Below are positions 36,220 through 47,954 of a stretch of DNA of 64,000 nt, in pieces. The stretch covers positions 91,843,539 to 91,907,538 of the forward strand of contig CM051519.1 of assembly GCA_028015205.1 (NCBI GenBank), read 5' to 3'. Source of the DNA: Mytilisepta virgata (taxonomy: Eukaryota > Mollusca > Bivalvia > Mytilida > Mytilidae). The first letter of the stretch is position 1, and the number at the start of each line of letters is the position of its first letter. The notes beneath the pieces were generated by a model, which was not told the origin of the DNA, made no database searches, and saw nothing but the letters and a program-made list of their open reading frames with translations. The position numbers were made by a program, and so were the translations under genes.

Positions 36220-37438
36220 GTATCAATCAAATGTGGATATTAAAGAACTCCAAAGACTTAAAGGATATTTTACGATCTCGGTCCATTTCAGTCTGTAACA
36301 GCATATTAAAAACATTTTATTTTTCTACCCTTTATACCACCATTCCTCATTCACAACTGAAGGAGAAGTTGAAAGATCTAATCCATCGATGCTTTCAAAA
36401 TAAAAATGGCAACAACAGATACACATACCTTGTCATTGGCAGAGATAAATCATACTTTGTTAAAAACCACTCTAAATCTAACAAAAAATATACAGAGGAC
36501 GAAATTGTCCTGATGATTGAATTTTTGATCGACAACATATTTGTTCAATTTGGTGGACGTGTTTTCCAACAGACAATTGGCATTTCTATGGGTACTAATT
36601 GTGCGCCACTACTGGCCGACTTGTTCCATTACTCATATGAGGCAGACTTCCTTGACGGGCTTCTTAAGGAAAAACAGAAGAAATTAGCCCGTATTTTTAA
36701 TTTCAGCTTCCGCTACATAGATGATGTCTTATCACTCAACAATTCACGTTTTAGGAATTTCTTACATCTCATCTATCCCAATGAGCTCGAAATTAAGGAT
36801 ACAACAGACACTGCTAAGTCTGCATCTTATCTTGACCTTCACCTCGAAATTGACACCAGAGGAAGGTTGAATACAAAACCTTACGACAAACGGGATGACT
36901 TTGACTTTCCAATCGTCAACTTTCCATTTTTGAGCGGCAATATTCCAGAAGCCCCGGCGTATGGAGTATATATTTCACAACTCATACGTTATTCCAGAGC
37001 TTGTGACATATACATTGACTTCCTGGACAGAGCCCGGCTTCTGACAGAAAAGTTTCTCAGACAGGGGTACGTTGCTCCTAAGATGAAGTCATCCTTATTA
37101 AGGTTTTATGGGCGTCATCGTGACTTGGTTGACAGTTATGAAAAAACCGTTTCCCAAATGAAAATGGACCTGTTCCATTGATATTATCCCTTCTCCTCAT
37201 ATCGGATTTGACATGGACAGCATGGCGGGTTTCCTGCAGGAAGCAGAGACTGCTTACTCTTCCGGAGCACCTGAGTCTACCCCTGGTTTTTTGGTGGGGT
37301 ACATGTTGTTCATATATTTTTAGTTTTTAATTGTAGTGCATGTATTGTTTTGGTCTTGTCTTCGTTGTTCTCCGGAGTTTGTCAGTTGTTACGATTTTTC
37401 TCTCCTTCGAATATCCCTTTGGTATTTCTTGACTTTAC
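36220..37438 (+). mobile_element. PLE copy 2 in LINE-A ORF1
   Basis: A 1.22-kb 5'-truncated PLE. Unit 1 has the empty site (near 3291-3298, CAATTTGAGCC). TTTG is duplicated at 36216-36219 and 37439-37442, and the element ends TCTTGACTTTAC, so its 3' terminus and 4-bp duplication are well defined. Confidence 0.88.
36231..37181 (+). pseudogene. PLE reverse transcriptase fragment, copy 2
   Basis: A 316-residue open frame starting within the RT. Motif A here is FYFSTLYTTIPH (the Asp of copy 1's FDFSTLY is replaced by Tyr), followed by TIGISMGTNCAPLLADLF and catalytic YIDD in FRYIDDVLSL, then the thumb to MKMDLFH. This frame has no stops, unlike copy 1, but lacks the nuclease and fingers and has lost the motif A Asp. 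It is followed by about 257 bp of 3' UTR. Confidence 0.8.
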
Positions 37439-38302
37439 TTTGAGCCAGAATTCTATGCCTGATAATGTTGGTAATGTGGATGCTTATTGTTCCCAAAACA
37501 GGAATGAGACTTTTGTAGAATACTCCTCTAATCCATGTTTTAACTAACGTTTGTACCTCGTCCCGGGCCAATGGTCAATATGTAAACAATGATGAGACGA
37601 ATAATATTCCCGAAAAAATTCAAGATTCATACTCTGTCCCAAGCCAAGAAACTATCAAAATGTTGGATCTTGAGTTGTTGAATCTCCCAAGAGATATATC
37701 TATATATATATATATTGCAAAATTGATCGAACTAACAAATTAATCTGAGGAAATCATTATTTGGTATTAGAAGTTTCTTAGCAAATAGAGTCAGGTCGGT
37801 ACAGAGGAGTCCGTTGGGGAAATTATTCACAAGGAAGAGTACAAAAAAAGTTCATCCTTACAGAAATACTCAAGGGATTATTACATATTACAGCTTTTTA
37901 TTTATGGCGATCTTGTATTGACGAAGTCTTTCGTAAAGACGAGCCAAAACCCGTGAATGAACCGAATACTGCTTTGAACTGCAACTTAATTGAACTTAGG
38001 AGTACTTTACAAATGACATTACTGAAAGTAAATGAACTCGAAAAAGTTCAAAACAAGAACATTAAAGACATAGAAAACCTTACTAATGAAAATGAAGAAC
38101 TAAAACAAGACTTATATGTTACAAACGAGGAGCTTGTGGTCATAAGTTTATGCAAAGTGACTCAAATCTGAAATTTTTAATGCAACAATCAAAAACTGTC
38201 GGTGAATTCGATTTTCATATATACCAAGCAAAATTGAAACACAGTGAAAGTGAATTGATTCGCTACAATAGATTACATTTAAATATGCAGAAAAATCTGA
38301 AT

Positions 38303-38316
38303 GAACTTAAGAATGT
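38303..38316. repeat. LINE-5 target-site duplication, left
   Basis: GAACTTAAGAATGT, repeated exactly at 49448-49461. Unit 1 has a single copy near 4162-4175. Confidence 0.9.
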
Positions 38317-38657
38317 TTTTTTAATATTTATTTTATTTTCATCCTTTGACATATGTACATTCATGTTACAACGAAGACAATATAACAACACAATACTAAT
38401 CATAATACTAATACCATAGCCATCAGTATTATAAATAGTCTTGAATTCACATATAATGAAAAGCTTTTTATCTATAAATATTTGTATTTCAACCCCCCAC
38501 CTGTACCCCACTAACAAATTTTTGAATTTATATTGTAAGGATCATAAATGAATTTTGAGAAAGAAAAAGAAGAAAACTTTTGTTGTTGAAGTACATGTAT
38601 ATTATACCCTATAGCTGACTTGAGGTTATATATGACATCCCCCTTTTCCCGATGTTA

Positions 38658-39760
38658 CTATTGGTCATTATAAAAAAGAGGTTTCCATGAATCCCATACT
38701 TTATTGAAAATTTCCAAAGTATTTGTCTTGACAGCAAGAAATTTCAAGCTGCTGAACATAGATTTTAGGCTCTGTATCAGTGCTTCAAGACTCAAAGATT
38801 TCCCTGCACATCTCATAGTATAAATATAGTATTTAATTTGAAGAATCATAATATAACATGGTTTTGATGGATTTTTACTAACAAAATCTCCAAAAATGAA
38901 AGTGAGTTTGTTAAAGTTAATTGAATTATTGCAAACTTGTGACATCCAGTAGTCCAAGTTTTCTAAAAGATTTTGGATTTTTTCACATTCCCACAATACA
39001 TGGGTTAATGTTTTAATTCGGTCCTCACAAAAAGAACAGACATTGCTGTCTTTTCTCTTTATCTTAAAAGAAAGTCATTTTTAGCAAGTATTCTATTATT
39101 TATTCTGTATTGAAACCATTGAAGCTTTGTGTTCTGTGTCAGAATAAAAGGCATCTTAAATACTCTTTTCCAGATTACTGTTTGGGTATCCAAGATGCGA
39201 TTCCATTTGGTTTGATGTGGGTGTAGCTGAATTTTTTGAAAAATATAAATACATGTCTTTTTGAACCTTTATCTTTTCTAAGTAAACATATCAGGTTTGA
39301 TGGTATAAAAGGACATTCTAACTAACTTTGGAATGACACCAATCCAAATTTGGTCAATATATATTTTTTAATGGCTGGTACCAGTCCTTGGTACTGTAAG
39401 AAATTAACATGGAACTGGTAAAGCACTTGGAACTCATCCAGTGATAGAAAAGTTCCATCATCTTTTAACAAGTCATTTACAAAACATATATTTTTATCAA
39501 ACCAACCCTTATAAAACACACAACCATTTCCGATCTGAAATGCTGTATTATAGAATAAAGGTGTGGTTTGGATATACTTTATATCTTCTTTCTGTAGTTC
39601 AAACAAAATGTTCCCAGCTACTATCAAGTCTTTCCAGAACTTATTTGTTATGGATTTTTGTATATTTTTTAAATAGTCTGAACCACATCTCTCTAGTTTG
39701 TTTGTATCTAGAAAAGATGTGATAACAGATTGCCAGGAACTTTTTTACTTTATCAACCTT
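38658..39760 (-). pseudogene. LINE-5 ORF2 C-terminal third
   Basis: Minus-strand blocks: KVKKFLAICYHIFSRYKQ near 39750, 39322-39627 with PLFYNTAFQIGNGCVFYKGW, VNDLLKDDGTFLSLDEFQ and FLQYQGLVPAIK (typical of L1/Tx1-type thumb-to-linker sequence), then a zinc-knuckle-like CSFCEDRIKTLTHVLWEC at about 38985-39045 and the end at 38658. At least two frameshifts. Non-functional. Confidence 0.7.
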
Positions 39761-39763
39761 CTT

Positions 39764-39847
39764 GGTTATATGGATAGGAAGCAAAAAAGGAAGTTTTGAT
39801 GTTCTGTGTCCAGAATTTAAGCTAGAATGGGGCAAAACTAGATTTAC
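39764..39847 (+). repeat. 84-bp inverted duplicate of LINE-5 RT segment
   Basis: Reverse complement of 45206-45289 with about two mismatches. It encodes part of the CPEFKLEW segment on the plus strand, opposite to LINE-5. It lies exactly at the 5' junction of LINE-4. Confidence 0.85.
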
Positions 39848-39858
39848 CAAATATAACC

Positions 39859-40613
39859 ATGAGTCTTGCATCTGCTTCATTACCCAAAGTCTCACTAGCG
39901 GACGAGGACATCTTACGCATTGCTAAAACTGTAAAAGAAATATTACAGATTGACATTGAAAAAACAGTACAAAAAGTTGTTGAGGAGAAACAGCGACCCT
40001 TACTTGATAAAATTGATGCACTAGCAGCCCAAAATAAAGAATTTGAATATAGGCTAAGTGAAATGTATACCATTAAAATGGAGAACAAAAAATTACGCGA
40101 AAAATGTGACGATCTAGAGCAGCACAGTAGGAAAGGACTGTTGCGTTCAAATGAAAACCAGACCCAGATAGACCAAGGCAGATAATCGCAAGATTTCGTA
40201 ATTATGACTTAAAAAAGCGGATTCTGAAATCAGCTAAAAATCTAAAGGATAGTGAGATCTTCCAAAATGTATCAATCAACCAAGATCTCACCAAGATACG
40301 CGACGAGATTGCGTACAAAGCTCGAAAATATGTTAGAGAAAAACGATTGAAGGCGTCCTGGGTTGTTGATGACAAAATTATAATCATCTTAAAATCAGGT
40401 AGAAAACATGTTGTGAGACGTCAAGAAATGCTTGATGAATATATTAATGAAGATGAACATCTAACAATGACAAAAGAGAAAAAAGATGAATTTCCGACTT
40501 CTGGTCTGGGTATGGATACTATGGAGAATACTTCAAATGGTAATGCTGAATCTCACTTTATAAATACGGACAGTGAAGACACCGAGGAAATTCTAACAGG
40601 TGGATCGTGTTAA
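39859..40613 (+). pseudogene. LINE-4 ORF1 protein, one frame break
   Basis: The first frame (39859-40185) begins MSLASASLPKVSLADEDIL and is a coiled coil (VQKVVEEKQRPLLDKIDAL, MENKKLREKCDDLEQHSRK). After a frame break near 40180 it continues as FRNYDLKKRILKSAKNLK, INQDLTKIRDEIAYKARKY and ASWVVDDKIIIIL to 40613. The order coiled coil, short RRM-like remnant, C-terminal domain is that of L1/CR1-type ORF1 nucleic-acid chaperones. The acidic tail (NTDSEDTEEIL) is unlike the basic core. Confidence 0.7.
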
Positions 40614-41543
40614 ATGTTAAACGTCTGAACCGAAACTGACTTCAAATTCAGAATTTTGATTGTTTCTTTTTTTTTCTCTCTTGTTTATGTATCATATGTT
40701 TTTTTCTTATAATTTCAAATCTCCGTAAGCTGTAAAAATGCTTACATGGGGTGTAAGATATGTAAGTAAAAGGAAAACTTACCCTTTTGTGTATTGATTA
40801 TGTAGTATAGAAACAAGCTGAAACTTCATTCATTAAAGTAACAAAAAATCTTTTATTATCAATAAAGTTCGATAATACGCAGCGAAAATTGTTTAAACAA
40901 CGCATGTTTTGAAATATATCGAAAAATGTTTTCTACGATTAACTTTTATTATTCCTGCTAATTCAAAACAATCTGAGTAACCACATTCTAAATAAGATTT
41001 TGATCCCATATAAAAACAAATCATTTTGTCAGAAACATTCGTATTTAAATTTATTTCTTCATGCCATACACGTGTTTTATAAGGTTTATTATTATTATTT
41101 TTTCCTAAAATGTCGTGGTAAGAAAAAAAATTCACTATTTCCGTGATTTGTTTTTCTCCGGTCATTTGTACATATGTTTTGCTAATAATTTGTTCAAATT
41201 TTAACTATTTCTTTTTCATGTCACTATTTGTTGCAACTCATTTACATTGCTTAAACCAATATATGTTTCCAGCCCAGTGTAACATCCATATTTTGAATTT
41301 TTATACTTACCGTTATCATGATCGCATTGGGCTGTATTACTGTCGGTCTACTCGACTCCCAAAAATAAAACAATTAACAGTGTATTGTGTACTTTTGTAC
41401 TTAATGCTACTTTGTTTTGGAGTTTTAGGTGTTACTTACTATATATTGTACTGTATTATTTGTAAAATTTCACCATATGCTTCAATTCATAGTTTGATAA
41501 ATGATACTTCATCCTTTAACACAGACAAAAACTCCCATAAAAA

Positions 41544-42893
41544 ATGCATTTTGACCCTAATCCCCGTGAAACTGAAGAAAAAATTGTAACCAATAAAATA
41601 GTAAATCCAGTGTATCTATTATGGTTAATTATTGTTTTCGGAATGTGGGTAAATTTATTTATATATAGAGCTGGTGACGTATCAAAAAATCCCGGACCGA
41701 ACACAAATATTGAAATAGATACTTCTAGTAGTTCGGCATATGAATCTTCCAATTCTGAAAATGACATCTTGTTCGGTTGTGACAGTTTCCTTACATTTTC
41801 TTGTTTGAACACACAAAGTTTTACTAATAAGCGGGATATAATCGAAATAGAACTCGGTGATCGAGATGTTTTATTATTCTCGGAGACTTGGTTTAACACA
41901 GACACAATTGAAAGCGAGATAACTCTACATTCTTTCAAAACGCCTTACCGACTTGACAGGTCAAACAGAGTCGGGGGAGGAGTTGCTATATATGTTAAAG
42001 AAAATGTCTTCAGCGAGGAAAAGCCTAAATATAAAGTAAATGGCGTTGAATGTTTATGGGTAAAGATTCATTCAAAAGCCACTGACGTTCTTTTTGGCAT
42101 TTTCTATAGGCCACCTGATGCTGAAAATTTTACATGGGATAATATTAATCATTCTATTGATCTTGCCTTGAGTTCAAACTGTGAAAAAATAATTATTTGC
42201 GGAGACTTTAATGACGACCAGCTAAATCCCAGAAAGTTCCACATACGTGATATTTGTTCACAAAATAATTTTCACCAAATAATTAACGACCCTACCCAGT
42301 TTTGTGAGAGATCCTCGTCTTTACTTGATGTAATTTTGGTAAATGACCCTGACCTCATTTTATACTCGGAAGTAGGTGAGAATATTTTTGAAAACACTGT
42401 CCGGTATCATTGCCCCATTAGCGGAATAATCAATATTGAAAAAATTAAATCAAAGACCGTTAAGAGAAGAATTTGGCAATATGACCTTGGAGATTACAAT
42501 GGTTATAGAAATGAACTTTCGAATACAAACTGGGATGATCTTATAGAAAAAGTAGATTTGAACTCAGCTGTCGATAATGTTTTTGGAAAAATATCAGAAA
42601 CAGCAGAATCGTTTATTCCAAATAGATTAATAAGTGTTAGGAAAAACGACCCGCCATGGATTAATAGCAACATTCGTAAAATGATTCGAAAACGCAATAG
42701 AATCCGTTGTAAAGCCAAAACGTCTAATAAAGAGATAGACTGGGTAAAATTCAGATCTATCAGAAACAAAGTTATAGGCATGATTAGGGCTGCGAAACAA
42801 AATTACCAAGACAAACAAATAATTAAACTTGAAAACTTAAAACTCCAATCCCAAAACTGGTGGAAAATTATGATATATATATGGATGGGGTAA
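41544..42893 (+). pseudogene. LINE-4 ORF2: N-terminal 2A-like motif and endonuclease
   Basis: A 449-residue frame. Residues 20-41 are hydrophobic (VYLLWLIIVFGMWVNLFIY), followed by AGDVSKNPGP at 43-52, a close match to the 2A/StopGo motif D-V-E-x-N-P-G-P with Ser in place of Glu. Then an APE-type endonuclease: FSCLNTQSF, LLFSETWF, VGGGVAIYVKE, FGIFYRPPD, IIICGDFND and SSSLLDVIL. The frame ends in a stop created by a 30-bp insertion (42870-42899) after NWWKI. Without it the next part would stay in register for about 110 bp, until the frameshift near 43010-43020. Confidence 0.8.
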
Positions 42894-42969
42894 TAATCCA
42901 TGAAAAACCTAATTGGAAATAGTGCTAATAAATCTAATTACCCCGTTATAGCTTTCGACAATCGGTTAA

Positions 42970-44880
42970 TTGAAGATGATATTGATAAGGCTAATTGCTT
43001 CAACGAATTCTTTTGGGAAACAATCTACAATAGACGATACAAACATATCCCTCCCGCTGTACATAGACAATAATAACCCAAAAATCGAGGAGGTTATCAT
43101 AACTGAACAAGATGTCGAAGATGTCCTAGTAAACTTAAATTCTACAAAAGCTTCAGGGCCTGATTTAATTAATCCAAGAATACTAAAAGAAGGTGCAACT
43201 GTCTTGAGATATCCTGTTGCTAATTTATTTAACAAATCATTACAGCTGAAAACGTTTCCAGCTGCTTGGAAACTGGCAAACGTTATACCTGTGTTCAAAA
43301 ATAAAGGTGATGCAGCAACTATTTCAAATTATCGTCCAATTTCATTGCTATCCGTCATTGGAAAAGTAATGGAAAGATGTATTTTTAAATACCTTTTTAA
43401 TTTCCTCAATAGTCATTCCATAATAACAAAGTTTCAATCTGGATTTACACCTGGTGACTCCACAGTAAATCAGCTAATATCTATAACTAATGATTTTGGT
43501 AAAGCTTTAGATGAAGGCAAAGAAATACGTGTGATATTTTGCGATATAAGCAAAGCCTTTGATCGGGTCTGGCACAAAGGGTTATTATTCAAATTAAAAC
43601 AAATTGGAATAGAAGGGAATTTTTTAAAGTGGTTTCAGAGTTACTTATCATGTAGACGACAACAAGTTGTCATCAATGGTAAAACCTCAGACATCCGAAA
43701 CATATCAGCAGGCGTACCACAAGGCTCTATACTAGGTCCTATATTATTCTTAATCTATATAAATGATATTGTGAATGACATCGAATGCAATATTAAACTA
43801 TTTGCTGATGATACCTCTATTTATATAGTAGTAGATAATGAATATGAAGCCGCAGAAATTTTGAATAACGAAATGGAAAAAATTCATAATTGGTCAATGC
43901 AATGGTTAGTAAATTTCAATGCTAATAAAACCGAAATTATGACTATAACTAAAAAAGTACAAAAACCTCACCACCCACCAATATATATGGATGGGGTAAT
44001 AATCCATGAAGTAGAATTACATAAACATCTTGGACTAATATTTTCAGAAAACGGTTCATGGAATGAACATGTTATTAAAATAATAGAAAAGGTATCTCCT
44101 AGATTAGCTATGTTACGAAAATTAAAATTTAAACTGAAACGAAAACATCTGGAAACAATATATTTCTCTTTTATCAGACCCATAATGGAATATGCCGACA
44201 TAGTTTGGGACAATGTTCCCGAATACTTAAAAACATGTCTAGAAAATTTACAATTAGAAGCTGCCCGCATTGTTACAGGGGGGACAAGAGTTACCTCAAG
44301 ACAGTTGCTTTATGATGAAACGGGCTGGGACACTCTACAACAAAGACGAATCAAACACAAACTTATTAAATTCCACCAGATGGCACACAAAAAATCTCCC
44401 GAGTACCTGTATTCAATAATTCCCCCTCAAATGTATAATCTTCATGACCACAGGACAAGACAGTCTGATAACATTCAAAGTATTCGTTGTCGAACATCTT
44501 ACTATCAGAATTCTTTTTTACCTTCAACAATCCAAGAATGGAATAATATCCCAATTGAAATTCGTCGCAATTCATCATTGTATAGTTTTAAACATTTTTT
44601 GAATCGAAATTTAAATAAAAGCCCTGCGTATTTCAACTACGGAACTCGGAAAGATCAAATATATCTCTCTAGACTTCGATTGGAATGTAGTTTACTCAAA
44701 GATCATTTATTCCGTAAAAACTTGACGGAATCACGGCTTTGCACCTGTGGTCATGCAGAAACCACGTCACACTATTTGTTAAAATGTTTCCAATATTCAA
44801 AAATTAGACGTGAAACTATAGTGCTTCTCTCACATAAAGATGTGAAATCAAACAAAACGCTTTACTTAGCTACATATTAG
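42970..44880 (+). pseudogene. LINE-4 ORF2: reverse transcriptase and zinc-knuckle-like end
   Basis: A 636-residue open frame containing the whole RT: STKASGPDLINPRIL, NVIPVFKNKGD, NYRPISLLS, motif A FCDISKAFDRVWHKGL (Asp 192), GVPQGSILGPILFLIYINDI, and catalytic FADD at 278-281. The thumb and C-terminal region end in LCTCGHAETTSHYLLKC, a Cys/His knuckle. The group is CR1/jockey-like by motif style. The first ATG used here is arbitrary; the true ORF2 starts at 41544 and is separated by one frameshift. All RT catalytic residues are intact. Confidence 0.85.
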
Positions 44881-45087
44881 TAAGACCTTTCTTATTATTT
44901 TGTTTTAGAAGTTTTATTATAATTTACTTGATCTAGACTGACATTTGTATAAAAAATCTTGGAGTTGCAACATAATTTGTCTTGCATTTAAACATATATA
45001 TTATAATAATTAATTTTTTGGCTAAAAAACCCGTTGCTACGTTGATACCTAATTATTCATTACATAAATATTTCTCGTTAGACGGAT

Positions 45088-47403
45088 TTATATAAGCATC
45101 CAGTTGCTTGTTTCCGAATCCCATTCATCTTTAATAATATGTGTATTATACTGTGATATGTGCTTGATGTTTGAATAAAATATGTTTATACTAATACCAA
45201 GTATTGTAAATCTAGTCTTGTCCCATTCTAGCTTAAATTCTGGACACAGAACATCAAAACTTCCTTTTTTGCTTCCTATCCATATAACCTGAGTTTTGGA
45301 TATGTTTATATTCAATCCAGACATTCTGGAAAATATTTTAATCTCTTTAAGGGATTCACACAAAGATCTCTCATTTCCATCTAGGATAAGGGAGGTGTCA
45401 TATGCAAATTGTGATATTCTATATTCCCTGTTATACTTTTCTACTGTAATTCCCTTAATATGTTTATTATTTCTGATCTTAATTGCAAGGATTTCTGCAC
45501 ATAATATGAATAAATAAGGGGAAAGAGGATCCCCTTCTCTACAACCTCTATACAGATTAAAGAAGGAAGACAGGTTTAAAAAGCTTTAACCCAATTTATA
45601 ATATTATCCCCATATTTAAAAAATTGTAATGTTTTGAATATAAAGGACCATAAAACTGAGTCAAACGCCTTTTCAAAATCAATCAGAAGTAATAAACCTG
45701 GGATATCTTGTTCATCTGGGATATCTGTGGTCATCATATTTTATATAGAGTATTTAAAGGTAATATTGGACGCCAGTTTGAAAGAAATTGACGTGGTTTC
45801 TCACCCTTAGGAATACATGTTATTATACCCTGTCTTTGCGATACAGAAAGTTCTTGCTTAAAATACCCAAAATTTAGAGAGTAAACAACAAAATGACCCA
45901 AGTTTTTCCAAAACATTTAAAAAAATTCTGTAGTGAAGCCATCTGAACCAGGACTTTTGGAGTTTTTCATATTTTTTAATGTAACCGATGCCTCTAGATA
46001 AGTAAGTTCCCCTGCCAAAACCTTTGATTCAGTTTCAGTAAGTTTTGGGACTGAAAAGCTACTTAGCTCTTCTTCCAAATTGACGTCCCATAATTCTTTT
46101 TCTCTCGAAGAATACAGGTTTTTATAAAACATTTCAGTTTCCCTAAGTATCTGTTTTTGATCATATATAATAGTACCTTTACCTTTATCAATTTTCGGTA
46201 TTATTTTACTAACAAAATTTCCAGACTCTAAATTACAAAAATATTTCGTTGGTTTTTCATCTTCTTGAATCCATTGAACCTTTGAACGCAGAATGCTACC
46301 CTTTAATTTTTATTTTCTTATATTTTCCAATTCTTTTTTCTTATCTTCTAAATCATCATAATTTTCTGTTTGTTCACATTTTTCTAACTCTGATATTTCA
46401 TTCATTAGGTTTGTCTCTCTGTTGTTTCTTTGCCTTTTCTTGTAAGAGACAAAAGATATAGTTTTACCCCTTATTTCCACTAATATTGTTTCTAAAAATA
46501 ACTGGTAATTTATTGAAAACTGGATATTTTCATCTGAAATATCTTCTAAGTTATCTAAATTGTAAACTAGAACCGCATACTATTGTTTAACATCTTGAAT
46601 GACCCTTTTAAATAAATCTAAATATTCCAAATCATACAGTAATGTATTATTAAACTTCCATAAGCCCTTCCCATGAATGAAATCATTAAATGCAACTGAC
46701 AGACAAATCATGGAATGATCTGATCTATAACGTGGTTCAATGGTTGAGTATTTTACATGTAACAATATACTTTCAGATACAAGAAAAAAATTGGATTTTT
46801 TTCCTCCAAGTATACCTTCTTAAGTCTGGATATGACTGTCTAAAAGGATCAATTAAACTGTTAGTTTCTATCAGTTCTAACAATTTGTTTCTAGCATTAG
46901 GGTTATTTATATTTCTATAATTGTAACAGTCCAGATAAAGATCTATAACAAGATTAAAGTCCCCACAAATAATATATGAATCATTCCCAAAATCTGTAAT
47001 GTAACAGTCTAAATTTTGAAAAAATTGTGGATTATCCGAATTTGGTGCATATATAGCTACAAGTGTCAATTTATGTTTTTCAATTGACATATCTAATAGA
47101 GGAAAGTTTCCACTTGGATCCTTTTTCTCCTTATATACTTCAAATTCGAAATTAGTATTCATAAGTATTGATATCCCTCTTACTGAAAGAGCTAAAATAA
47201 CATTTATGTCCCCATTCAGATCTTATTAAATTTTCCTTTTCTATGATAAAGTGAGTGTCTTGCAGACAAAATATATTTGCACCTGTCCCTCTTATATAAT
47301 GAAATACATCTTTTCTCTTCTGATAATCCCCTAAACCTTGACAATTTGCAGAATAAATCTTAATGTCATTCATAATAAAGTAGTATATAATACATAAATA
47401 CAA
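45088..47403 (-). pseudogene. LINE-5 ORF2: endonuclease and RT, N-terminal part
   Basis: Minus-strand blocks in order: 47152-47403 (IKIYSANCQGLGDYQKRKD, IFCLQDTHF), 46773-47162 (LVAIYAPNSDNP, IICGDFNLV) and 46580-46765 (RYRSDHSMICL) form an APE-type endonuclease. 45917-46132 (MKNSKSPGSDGFTTEFF) and 45734-45916 (QRQGIITCIPKGEK, NWRPI) open the RT. The catalytic site at about 45400 reads FAYDTSLILDGNE, so the first Asp of the usual FADD is Tyr. 45088-45363 continues INISKTQVIWIGSKKG and CPEFKLEW. The style is L1/Tx1. Several frameshifts and the active-site change make it inactive. Confidence 0.75.
45206..45289 (-). repeat. LINE-5 RT segment duplicated in inverse at 39764-39847
   Basis: The other arm of the inverted repeat that brackets LINE-4; here it is in the native LINE-5 orientation. 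Confidence 0.85.
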
Positions 47404-47954
47404 GGGAAGTAATCATACATGTACTTCGTATATACTTTGTGATTTTTTGACATGGAAAACAGCAAAACAAGAAAGCAGTGTGAAAAAATAGTACACAGCA
47501 TATTGATGTAAGTAAAATTTTACAAAAACATGGAAGGAAAAATACTAGGAAAAAAGGAAGTATAAAAATTATCTGCTTCATTCAAAGACAGAATGTTTAC
47601 ACATTTAGGTCTGCCTATCATGGATAATAAATTCAATTTTAAATCAATTTTTTTACGTAAATATTTTATTGAAAAAAATAAGTTTCTAATAAAGTGAAGT
47701 TTTTTAAACTTAAGTAAACCAATATATAGCAATAAGCACGTAAATGTGTATTTTCCCTGAAAGAAAAAGGGAGATAACCTTAATTTATTTATGAGCAAAT
47801 TGATGAACCAATTTTAATCAATAACTGATTAATACTTAGGACACACCTGACAATATTATCTTAATACTTTCTCAGAATGGTAAAAAAGTACAGATAAACA
47901 CTTTCAATACTTAACTGTACGTGTTTAGTGACATTTTATAAAATCAGGCCATGC

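Larger units (their letters stand above)
36163..38316 (+). pseudogene. LINE-A ORF1, unit 3, interrupted by PLE and LINE-5
   Basis: The frame opens MSADVNGHIGSGCDDF, is broken at 36220 by a PLE insertion, and resumes after 37438 as SQNSMPDNVGNVDAYC until a stop near 37545. The coiled-coil block at 37953-38171 (NELEKVQNKNIKDIENL) and 38150-38316 is the counterpart of 3854-4190, with a small deletion causing a frameshift. It is cut at 38316 by LINE-5 and resumes at 49462. More of the first frame is open here than in unit 1. Confidence 0.65.
39848..45060 (+). mobile_element. CR1/jockey-like LINE (LINE-4), nearly full length
   Basis: Two-ORF non-LTR retrotransposon inserted in LINE-5. ORF1 is at 39859-40613; a 930-bp inter-ORF region (40614-41543) has no recognised gene; ORF2 is at 41544-44880; the 3' UTR runs to about 45060, with an uncertain end. 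Damage is slight: one frame break in ORF1, and a 30-bp insertion plus one frameshift in ORF2. Confidence 0.85.
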
